Assembly (NCBI GenBank): GCA_963710735.1
Contig: CAVQBN010000008.1
Span: forward strand, 62,001 to 126,000
Reading direction: 5' to 3'
Origin: FEN-1297 sp963710735
Lineage (GTDB): Bacteria; Bacteroidota; Ignavibacteria; Ignavibacteriales; Ignavibacteriaceae
DNA: 64,000 nt
Position numbers and translations under genes: made by a program. Positions 27,567 through 35,156 of the stretch are shown here, piece by piece (positions within the stretch are counted from its first letter, which is position 1; every line of letters starts with the position of its first letter). The notes below the pieces were generated by a model, which worked only from the letters and a program-made list of their open reading frames with translations, did no database searches and was not told the DNA's origin.

Positions 27567-28166
27567 CTATCTATTGTTTAGATTCCGAGCCGAGAGACGA
27601 ATCTGCCGCCAAAATGCGGAAACATATTCATTGCTGTATGATTCAACATCTTCAACTTTTATACTAATCTGAATACTTGCAATTTCACCCGGTGATGATA
27701 TCGGGAAATGTAAAGTATCTCCCAACGGATCAAAATACATTAATTTAAATTCTGTAAGCCCTAAATTGGCACTGTGAGGGGTTTCGCTATCTATTACTCT
27801 ATATAATAATCTATCTCTTGGATTGGGCGTACTTGCCAATTCGCTAGTCGGACCGACATAATAATGAAGTGTATCAACATTTCCATCATTATTCACGTCT
27901 GTAAGGAAACTGATACTAGTAGAATCCGCTGAAATAATAGCTTTAGATGGATTATCTATTTTAGTATAATCAGCACAATAACCAATTTTTCTAAAATCAT
28001 ATTCAAGAGTTTCTACTAGAGTAGTAAGGTTAGTTTGTACAATCAATTCCTGGGTGTTATTATATGTGTTTTGTGCACCTGCATCACTTACGCGGAATAA
28101 AATAAGCAATATTAAGCCGCCGATAATAACTGAACCGATAATATCTAAAATTGTTGAATAGCCCAT
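27567..28166 (-). CDS. Pilin-like membrane-anchored protein
   Basis: A 199-residue protein with an N-terminal hydrophobic helix (ILDIIGSVIIGGLILLILF) beginning within the first ten residues and an exterior domain. The shape is that of a type IV (pseudo)pilin, but there is no canonical G-F-x3-E prepilin peptidase site. It sits 6 bases after the preceding pilin-like gene and 8 bases before the surface-protein gene, clearly one transcription unit. Probably a minor pilin (inference from shape and context). Confidence 0.7.
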   Translation of the reverse strand: MGYSTILDIIGSVIIGGLILLILFRVSDAGAQNTYNNTQELIVQTNLTTLVETLEYDFRKIGYCADYTKIDNPSKAIISADSTSISFLTDVNNDGNVDTLHYYVGPTSELASTPNPRDRLLYRVIDSETPHSANLGLTEFKLMYFDPLGDTLHFPISSPGEIASIQISIKVEDVESYSNEYVSAFWRQIRLSARNLNNR

Positions 28167-28172
28167 ATTGTT

Positions 28173-28676
28173 TTACCTAAAATACCAGTAACTATAAATT
28201 GTAGAAAGTTTAAGTGTGTCCATCATTGATATGCTGCTGACATAGATGGTTATTTTTTTATTCCATGTGGCTGAAGTTGAAATAACATTTGGAGTAGTAG
28301 ATGCAACATAATTTACGGTACATCTAATTTTGAATATAGCCGAAGGCATGGTAGAGTCAATCCTGGTATATCCATTGTAATCATCGATATCATTGAAAGT
28401 ACTGGGATCATTCGGATTTTCACCACTTTCAGTTCTTAAATTGCCAGGAGCCGTTAATTGTGAAAGAGAAGTAGCGGGGTTACTGGCCGTATACTGATCA
28501 AAAGCAAGCTTGCTTATCTCTTCCATTTCGGAAGTTGCAATCGAAGTAGCTAATATATCAAATTTGGTATTCATAAATGCTGTGCTGGTAGTAAGGAAAG
28601 TATTATTAACCCTTAATATTAAGATTGAAAGTAATAGCATTGCTCCTACCGTCATTAAGGTTTGGCCTGTATTCAA
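28173..28676 (-). CDS. Pilin-like membrane-anchored protein
   Basis: A 167-residue protein with a short leader MNTGQT, a hydrophobic helix LMTVGAMLLLSILIL and a Ser/Thr-rich exported domain. It is shaped like a pseudopilin but lacks a recognisable prepilin cleavage motif. It is the first gene of the minus-strand set; a sigma-54-like element lies about 50 bases upstream and AAGGAT precedes the start. Confidence 0.7.
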   Translation of the reverse strand: MNTGQTLMTVGAMLLLSILILRVNNTFLTTSTAFMNTKFDILATSIATSEMEEISKLAFDQYTASNPATSLSQLTAPGNLRTESGENPNDPSTFNDIDDYNGYTRIDSTMPSAIFKIRCTVNYVASTTPNVISTSATWNKKITIYVSSISMMDTLKLSTIYSYWYFR

Positions 28677-28723
28677 TTTTGACTATCCTTAAAATAATTG
28701 TTGATTATAATTTATGAAGAAGT

Positions 28724-28740
28724 GAACAAATATTAAGCCA
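28724..28740 (-). promoter_or_regulatory. Sigma-54-like promoter of the minus-strand pilin set
   Basis: Reading the minus strand, TGGCTTA-N4-TTGTT resembles the sigma-54 consensus TGGCACG-N4-TTGCW with the -24 GG and most of the -12 box. The transcript would start about 35 bases before the first pilin-like gene. An NtrC-type activator is encoded at 48587-49954. Confidence 0.4.
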
Positions 28741-29047
28741 GAATTATTTTTGTTTATTTGAAACAAATTATAAACTTAGCTGGATTGTGCATGAAAAATG
28801 GGTAAATAGTACCGACAAGAAAAGAAATTAACAAAATCGTTTCTGTTTTTTTATCGATTCAATCCTTTGCAGTATGTTCCAAGGGAGTAATTTTTACCGG
28901 GAAAAATTAACAACTAACAGAACTTTACAGTAATAGTTAAAAGTGGCGGTAATTAAATCAATATTATTTTACGCTCATTTTGAGATAAAGAAATGTTTAG
29001 GTTAAAAATGGAACATAAATAGTAATTATGTTAGCGGAGATCTTCTC

Positions 29048-29259
29048 AATGGGCTAAAGCCCAATATATTCTGGGGGTTATACTATCTCCGGCCTAAAGG
29101 CCGGAGTTAATAATTAACCTATTCGGATTGAAAAAAATAATCTGTAATTGCTATGAAGCATTTATAAAAGGAACACTTATAGAAGTATTGGATTTTTAAT
29201 GGGCTAAAGCTCAATATATTCATGGGGTTATAATATCTCTGGCCTAAAGGACGGAGTTA
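29048..29259. repeat. Two copies of a 62-nt double-hairpin repeat
   Basis: Copies at 29048-29109 and 29198-29259 are 150 bases apart. Each holds a GGGCTAAAGCCC-type and a CCGGCCTAAAGGCCGG-type palindrome separated by AATATATT-rich spacer. The second copy has lost several pairing bases, so the first looks like the intact form. They belong to the palindrome-rich 2-kb gap (28677-30661) between the divergent pilin sets; I see no gene in that gap. Confidence 0.65.
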
Positions 29260-29648
29260 TTGGTTATAGTTCATTGTTTAGGAGAGTGCAAAAAATATCT
29301 CTGAATACCAGTTGTGTGAATTACATAGTTAACTGCAATAAAGTAAAATTTCACCTAAATCTTCATCTATAATAAATTAATATAATTGTCACCGAGAGTG
29401 AACATGACTATCGCACATTGGCGTAAACTTAACTATTTAAAATTTTAGTGCCGCGAGCTAAATTATCATATTATTTATGTTAAATTGCTAAACATGGCAC
29501 CCTACCGGAGTGCGGGTTTGTTTTTAATTTGTTCTCTTTACAAACAGAAAACTCCTCTGGAGATTTTGACTGACTCCGGCAGGGGTCATAAATTTGTAAC
29601 AGGGCCGAAACTAACTTTAAAAGAACTCCGATAGGAGTTCCATGTTTT

Positions 29649-29924
29649 AACTTATTAACTGAAGTTACACAATTCTCATATTTAACTCCTTCAGAGTATT
29701 ATAGGAGCTTTCTTCATTAATAAGCCGGGACGGTGTCCCGGCTTTGAATATGTGACGCTTTTGGCATAGCCATTCCTTCGGAACATCGTCATTTTGAAGA
29801 TTAATGTCCCTGAAAGGGACAAATAATTTAGCCGAGGGCTTTGCCCTCGGTAACAAATCCAACAGTATTTAAGAACCCTAAAAGGGTTCAATAAGGTATG
29901 TTGCGTAACTTCAGTTATTAAGTT
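29649..29924. mobile_element. MITE-like element with 24-bp terminal inverted repeats
   Basis: The ends AACTTATTAACTGAAGTTAC... (29649-29672) and their inverted partner (29901-29924) match at 22 of 24 positions. The 276-base interior codes for nothing convincing but is packed with hairpins: AAGCCGGGAC-GGT-GTCCCGGCTT (29722-29744), CCGAGGGCTTTGCCCTCGG (about 29833-29851) and an ACCCT/AGGGT pair near 29874. This is the structure of a non-autonomous, palindrome-rich miniature element. No transposase is present. Confidence 0.5.
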
Positions 29925-30000
29925 GACGCCTATGTCGTCCTGCCGGGCCTCTGGCGAAGCGGGCCGTCGGAGAGTGTTGCACAACTCGAGTGCATGGCAG

Positions 30001-30057
30001 TCACGGTACAAACCGTGATTAAATTATAAGGTTTTAATTTCACGGAATGGTCCGTGA
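30001..30057. repeat. Pair of related hairpins
   Basis: TCACGGT-ACAA-ACCGTGA (30001-30018) and TCACGGA-ATGG-TCCGTGA (30040-30057) are two 7-base-stem hairpins 22 bases apart, probably remnants of the same class of palindromic repeats as their neighbours. Confidence 0.55.
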
Positions 30058-30420
30058 CATCCAGGTTCTACAACACTCTAGTCGGGAAGGGTGCTGCGAG
30101 GAAATTCATTTTCACACAACGGGTTAACTTATATATATTCGAATCAATTTTCTAAGGATAATACTAGATGAAAAACTGATGCGAATTTGAAGGATGGATA
30201 AATAGGATTAATTCCTGAACATGTGTGTAATTTTTAGCTGTCTATAATTCCACTTTAAATCTAGAATATAAGAACACAGAATGAACTCACAGAATAAATT
30301 CTGTGTTGTATCTCTAATTTACATTCTTTCAGAATTACTTTTTAACAGGTAAATTTAACCGAACAAGTAATAACTACACTACAACTATTAAAATTTGTAA
30401 ATGAAAGCCAAATTACCGTT

Positions 30421-30436
30421 TGGCACGATATTTACT
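30421..30436 (+). promoter_or_regulatory. Sigma-54-like promoter of the plus-strand pilus operon
   Basis: TGGCACG-N4-TTACT matches the sigma-54 consensus at all -24 positions and misses one base in the -12 box. It lies 225 bases before the first pilin-like gene, leaving room for activator contacts and a long leader. An NtrC-type regulator and cognate-type kinase are encoded 18 kb downstream. Confidence 0.45.
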
Positions 30437-30661
30437 TTATCCTATCACACAAGTTTGAATTGTAAGAATTTTTGATAAAATGATATGAAAGAGCAGTTTT
30501 CAAATAAATCAGTAAAAATTACCTTTGAGGTAAATATTGCCGGTAATTTCTACCAAGACTTTAAGTGCGGATATATAATCACTTATTTTATAAAGAAATA
30601 AACAAATTAAAACTGGCATTATTTTTATTACTAAAGAGTTATAATAACAAAGGAATAAAAA

Positions 30662-31042
30662 ATGGGACAACAACAATTACTACTTATCGTGTTAGGCGTA
30701 ATAGTTGTTGGTATAGCCGTTATCCTGGGTATTACAATTTTTAGGCAGAACGCTATAGATCAGAAGAGAACACTAATTACTAATGAAAATATAACTCTTG
30801 CTATGACTGCAATAGAATATTATAAAAAACCAGTAATGCTCGGAGGCGGTGGAAGATCTTTTACCGGGTGGGTAGTCCCAGTTCAGGTTAGGAATACCGC
30901 AAGCGGAAGTTATGATGCAACTGTATTTGATGATCATGTTATTATAATCGGCACAGGCAATGAGACAGTGAATGGTACTGATTCTGTTAAAGTACAGACG
31001 ACGGTTTACCCGGATTCTTATTCAACGACCATTATAAATTAA
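30662..31042 (+). CDS. Pilin-like protein, first tandem copy
   Basis: A 126-residue protein starting MGQQQLLLIVLGVIVVGIAV, a hydrophobic helix almost at the N-terminus, followed by a helical neck and a beta-rich domain. The conserved YYKKPV-x2-GGGG-x-SF motif is shared with the next gene. It is shaped like a type IV pilin but lacks a G-F-x3-E processing site, so maturation may differ. It opens the operon that encodes the assembly machine; AAAGGA precedes the ATG. Confidence 0.75.
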   Translation: MGQQQLLLIVLGVIVVGIAVILGITIFRQNAIDQKRTLITNENITLAMTAIEYYKKPVMLGGGGRSFTGWVVPVQVRNTASGSYDATVFDDHVIIIGTGNETVNGTDSVKVQTTVYPDSYSTTIIN

Positions 31043-31116
31043 TAAATAATAATTGTTATACACAAAACTCTTTTAAAGTATAACAAAATTTAACAACAAA
31101 CATGTAAGGAGAAAAA

Positions 31117-31506
31117 ATGGGTCAGCAACAACTTCTTTTAATCGTTCTCGGCGTTATCATAGTTGGTATCGCTATTGTAGTAGGTATAAACCTATTTAAT
31201 GCAAATGCAGAAAGCTCTGCTAAAGACGGTGTAGTTTCCGATTGTACAAACTTAGCCGCAATGGCACAGCAATTTTACAAGAAGCCGGTTGCAATGGGCG
31301 GCGGCGGAAATTCATTCAGCACAGCAAACGGTGCGCCTGCCGCATGGTCTATTCCTGCTTTATTAGAACACCGGAAATGGAACATATGTACTGCGGCAGT
31401 GCTGACTCAATCAGTTACAATTACCGGTACTCCATTACCTGGAACGGGTTATACTTGGACAGTTACAACAACAGTTACTCCAACAACTATTTCGTTCTGT
31501 AATTAA
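31117..31506 (+). CDS. Pilin-like protein, second tandem copy
   Basis: A 129-residue paralogue of the preceding gene with the same start (MGQQQLLLIVLGVIIVG) and the YYKKPV...GGGG-x-SF motif (FYKKPVAMGGGGNSF), then a Thr/Ser-rich beta domain ending in Cys. A strong AAGGAG precedes it. It is probably the major subunit of the fibre (inference). A hairpin follows, and right behind that begins the cytosine-free block. Confidence 0.75.
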   Translation: MGQQQLLLIVLGVIIVGIAIVVGINLFNANAESSAKDGVVSDCTNLAAMAQQFYKKPVAMGGGGNSFSTANGAPAAWSIPALLEHRKWNICTAAVLTQSVTITGTPLPGTGYTWTVTTTVTPTTISFCN

Positions 31507-31570
31507 CTAAGCGATAATAAATTCGGTATAATACTTGTATTAGTAAACGTAAGTATTTAATAAGTAATAA

Positions 31571-31600
31571 GGCTGATAGGATATAAAAATTTTATCAGCC
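31571..31600 (+). terminator. Hairpin behind the second pilin
   Basis: GGCTGATA and TATCAGCC form an 8-base perfect stem around a 14-base AT-rich loop. It could be an attenuator or an mRNA-stabilising structure separating abundant pilin message from the downstream genes. No T-run follows, so a true terminator is doubtful. Its last base is also the last C before the cytosine-free block. Confidence 0.5.
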
Positions 31601-33798
31601 AATTATAATAGTTAAAATATAATAATATAAAATGTTTATATTAATTATATTATATTTATTTTAAATATTAATTATTTTATTATTAATATTATTTAATTTA
31701 TTAAAAATTAAAAATTATATTTTTATATAATATATTTTGTATAATTTTAATTTAATATTATTTATTAATTATTTTATATTTTTTATATTAAAGATTTTAA
31801 AATTATTGTATAAAATAAATATTTATATTATTTTTATATTAGAAAAAATTATAATAATTTATTTATAAAGGAAAGAATTGAAGTAATTAATTATTAAAAG
31901 ATTGAATATTATTATTTAATATTAAAAAATTATTTTTAAAATAAAATTATTTTTTTTTTTATTATTATTTTTTTTTTTTTTTTTTTATTATTTTTTTTTA
32001 TTTTTTTTATTTTAATTAATGTTAAATTAATATTTTATTTTAATGATGTTATTTTTATAAATATTTTTTTATTTTTTTGTTTATTTTTTAAAATTTTTAT
32101 ATATATTGTTTATTATTTTTATTTATTATTAATTAATTTATTTTTAAGTTATATTTTTATGTAAGTGTTTTAATTTTATTATTTTTTGAGTTTAATAATG
32201 TTTTTTTTTTTAATATTTATATTTTTAATATTTTTATATTTGTTGTTTAAAAAGAAAAGTATATTTTATTTAATTGTTTTAATAATTTATAGTAGTATAA
32301 TTATTATTTTTTATTTACTATTATTTAGTGGGGTTTATAACATTGATATTTTAGTTTTTTTTTTAGGTTTTTTAATATTTTATATATTTTTTAGTGAAGA
32401 AGAATTAATATTAGATTTTGAAATATAGTTATTTGTAATAATTTTTGTATTTTTTGTATTAAATATTAAATTAGTATTATTTTATATTTTTGTAATTATA
32501 TTTTTTTTAATAATTTTTATTATTTATAAAAATAGTAAATATATTTTTAATAAAGTGTTAATTAAATTTTTTTTTTTTTTTATATTATTATTTATTTTAA
32601 ATTTTTTTTTTTATATAATTAAATTATTTGTAATTTTTGAGATTTTATATGTATATATTTTAAGTTTATATTTAAATTTTAACTATTTTAATAAGTTTTT
32701 TGAAGTAGGGAATATGTTTGTATATAGTTTTGGATGGTTATTATTAATTTTTTTATTATTAATTATAATTTTTTTTTTATTTATAAAGGAAGTTAAATAT
32801 ATGGTTTTGGTAATGGTTGTTTTTTTATTATTTTTGTGGATGTTTTTTTATATTTATGATTATAAAAAATTGAGTTTTGTTATGTTATTTGTGGTTTATG
32901 TTTTTTAATTTGGGTTTAAATATTTTTATGATAAAAATTTGTGGATATAAAAATTGGTAGAAAATTTTAATAAAAAAAATTATTTTAAAATAAATTATTT
33001 TTATAAAAAGAAAAAGATAATTAGTTAATTATTTATATTTTTTTTTGTAGTTTTTTTTATAATTTTAGGTAAGAATTATTTTTTTAATTTTATGATTTGG
33101 TTTTTATTTTTATTTAATTAAGTATATTTTATGTAATTTAGAATAGTTTAAAAGATTGAATATGGTTATTATAAATAAGTTGTGTTTTTTATAGATATAT
33201 TAAGAGTTTTGTTTTTAGTAGTATTAATATTTTTTATATTAAGGAAATTAAGAATAAAATTATTATATGTTTTTGTGGTTTTTATATTATTTATAATGTT
33301 ATTGAATTTTATTTTTTTTAAGAAAGATAAATTTGAAGAAAGATAAGTTTATGATATGTATATGGTAAAAGTAAGTAATATTTTTGTTATGATAAATAAG
33401 TATTAGATTGATATAAGAATGAAAAGTTAAATTATAATAAATTATTATAAGGTTTGTAGATTAATTGTTATATAAGGAGTTTAATTTAAATTTTTAAAAA
33501 TAAAATAGAATTTAATATATTTTTATAATGATAATGAAAAGAATTTAATATATTTATTATTAGAAAAAGATAGATTAAATAATAATTTAATAGATAATAT
33601 AAATAGAAAGATATTTAATAAAAATTATATTGTTAAGTATAAAAGTTATAGTTTTTTGTTATTAAAGATTGTTTAATGAAATATGAAAGAATTATTATTT
33701 GAAATAAAAAAGTAATTTATGATAGAGTAATTAAAGATATATAATATATTTAATTAATAATATAAAAGATAAAAAAATTATGATTGAATTTAAATTTA
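31601..33798 (+). other. Cytosine-free strand-asymmetric block
   Basis: By hand count, these 2,198 bases hold three C (32318, 32341, 32683) and about 200 G on the plus strand; flanking genes have ordinary C. The left edge is the last base of a hairpin, the right edge is 19 bases into pilC. G is also nearly absent in the first 260 bases (about six) and rises to roughly one in ten further on. The block is full of T runs. No DNA of the flanking genes shows the bias, so it is not a regional replication skew. What it was before is best seen in the frame described in the next entry. Confidence 0.95.
32159..33787 (+). pseudogene. Degraded polytopic membrane-protein gene with C-to-T converted codons
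   Basis: In the frame of positions 32159, 32162 and so on, only one stop interrupts codons 32174-32905, where a sequence this rich in T and A should show many. The frame then runs on with about 19 further TAA/TAG/TGA to a TGA at 33785-33787 that overlaps the pilC start by 8 bases, as in a tight operon. Reading stops as Gln (CAA/CAG) or Arg (CGA) gives a multi-pass hydrophobic protein followed by a charged helical tail. Ala, Pro, Thr and His are absent, as expected if every C had become T. The original start is unknown: the frame stays plausible upstream to an AAAGGAA near 31867. An O-antigen-ligase/Wzy-like or other pilus accessory membrane protein is only a guess. Confidence 0.55.
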
Positions 33799-35156
33799 CC
33801 GCACTAAATATAAGCGGGCAGGCAATAACCGGGTCATTAAGTGCAGATTCGGTATTAGAAGGAAAGAAAAAAATTCACCGTTTAGCTGAAAAGAACCAGC
33901 TTAAGGTTAAAAACATTGAAAAGAAGGTCACTTTCTTATATAAAGTAAGAAGGGGAAAAGATAAACCTATAACCGGTGAACAAAAAGCATTTACAAAGAA
34001 AGAAGTTGAGGAAGCTCTAACCAGGTTAGGATATGAAGTAGTTTCAGTCTATAGGAAGTTACTTGATATACAGATGAAACCCCCGACTGCAGAAATTGTA
34101 ACATTTGTAAAAATTAGCGCAGAGCTGCTCGAACAAAAATTACAATACAGCGAAATCCTGACTCTTCTGATTAATGACACCCAAAATAAAACACTAAAGG
34201 AAACCTTAAAGGAAATTAATAACGATTTAAAAAAAGGCGCCGACAGCGAAACAACATTTTTAAAGTACCAATCCGTATTTGGTAAATTTACAGCTTACAT
34301 GCTTGGCTTAGCCTCCAAGAGCGGTAATATGACGGAAATTTACAAAGCTACCGCAAAATTTTTAGAAAGAAGGCAGGAATTTAAAAAGAGTTTAAGAAGC
34401 GCATTAATTACACCAATGGTTACTATGGTTGTACTTTTTATCGCCTGTTTATTTTATGTTGCTTATATATTTCCCGAAACCGCAAAGCTGTTCGTGCGAT
34501 TTAAAATTCCTTTACCCCCGATGACGAAATTTACTCTTAATATGAGTTATTTTTTAGTTGATCACAGTATATTGCTTACTATCCTTTTTATAGTACCGCC
34601 AATAATTTTTTGGAGATACATAAAAACAAAGAAAGGTGCATTCATTTTTGACCAATACCTATTAAAAATTCCTGTAATAGGTAATATAATTCATAAAACA
34701 CTTATTGAAGTTTATTGCAGAGTTTTCTATACATTATACAGCGGTTCCGCTGAGTCCATTGAGCCCGTAAGAATTGCGGCTGAAGCAACAGGCAATAGAT
34801 ATTTTGAAGAAAGAATTAAAAATATTGCCATACCTTTAATGATTAAAAAAGGAAAAGGAATAACAGACGCATTTGAGGCGAGCGGTGTTTTTACGGAAAC
34901 AGCTCTTTCAAGGCTTCACTCGGGAGAAGAAACCGGAACCATTAAAAACACATCACTTCAGCTTGCAAATTATTATGAAGCTGAGACTGTCTATAAATTA
35001 AAAAACTTTATTGAGGTCGTACAGGTTTTTATTGCTATGATAATAATGGTCGTTATGATTTTATTAACACTTGTTTCTGCTGAGACCGCCACTGTACATC
35101 CTAACCCACCGGGTGTAACAGGTAGTATTACTGTTGTTGAAAGAAATGTAGCATGA
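33780..35156 (+). CDS. pilC: Type IV pilus / T2SS inner-membrane platform protein (PilC/GspF)
   Basis: A 458-residue platform protein. Residues 1-95 are an extra N-terminal region of two similar small modules; the first T2SSF domain follows (TFVKISAELLEQKLQYSE, LGLASKSGN), then membrane segments near 210-235 and 260-285, a second T2SSF domain (LYSGSAESIEPVRIAAEATGN, RLHSGEETGTI) and a last membrane segment near 420-440. It would couple the cytoplasmic ATPase to the pilus. The first C of the gene is at 33799, so its opening codons lie inside the cytosine-free block. It overlaps the next gene by 4 bases. Confidence 0.9.
   Translation: MIEFKFTALNISGQAITGSLSADSVLEGKKKIHRLAEKNQLKVKNIEKKVTFLYKVRRGKDKPITGEQKAFTKKEVEEALTRLGYEVVSVYRKLLDIQMKPPTAEIVTFVKISAELLEQKLQYSEILTLLINDTQNKTLKETLKEINNDLKKGADSETTFLKYQSVFGKFTAYMLGLASKSGNMTEIYKATAKFLERRQEFKKSLRSALITPMVTMVVLFIACLFYVAYIFPETAKLFVRFKIPLPPMTKFTLNMSYFLVDHSILLTILFIVPPIIFWRYIKTKKGAFIFDQYLLKIPVIGNIIHKTLIEVYCRVFYTLYSGSAESIEPVRIAAEATGNRYFEERIKNIAIPLMIKKGKGITDAFEASGVFTETALSRLHSGEETGTIKNTSLQLANYYEAETVYKLKNFIEVVQVFIAMIIMVVMILLTLVSAETATVHPNPPGVTGSITVVERNVA

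Noticed and set aside
28741..30420. Hairpin cluster as a CRISPR array or structured RNA
   Set aside because: The units differ in sequence and spacing and look like several classes of small palindromic repeats.
32186..32908. Two open stretches (32186-32428 and 32555-32908) as separate small membrane-protein genes
   Set aside because: They lie in the same frame, separated by a single stop, and share the same lack of C with the non-coding surroundings; they are better explained as parts of one degraded gene.
31601..33798. Diversity-generating retroelement target or CRISPR array
   Set aside because: There are no template/variable repeat pairs, no reverse transcriptase, no A-directed changes and no regular repeats.
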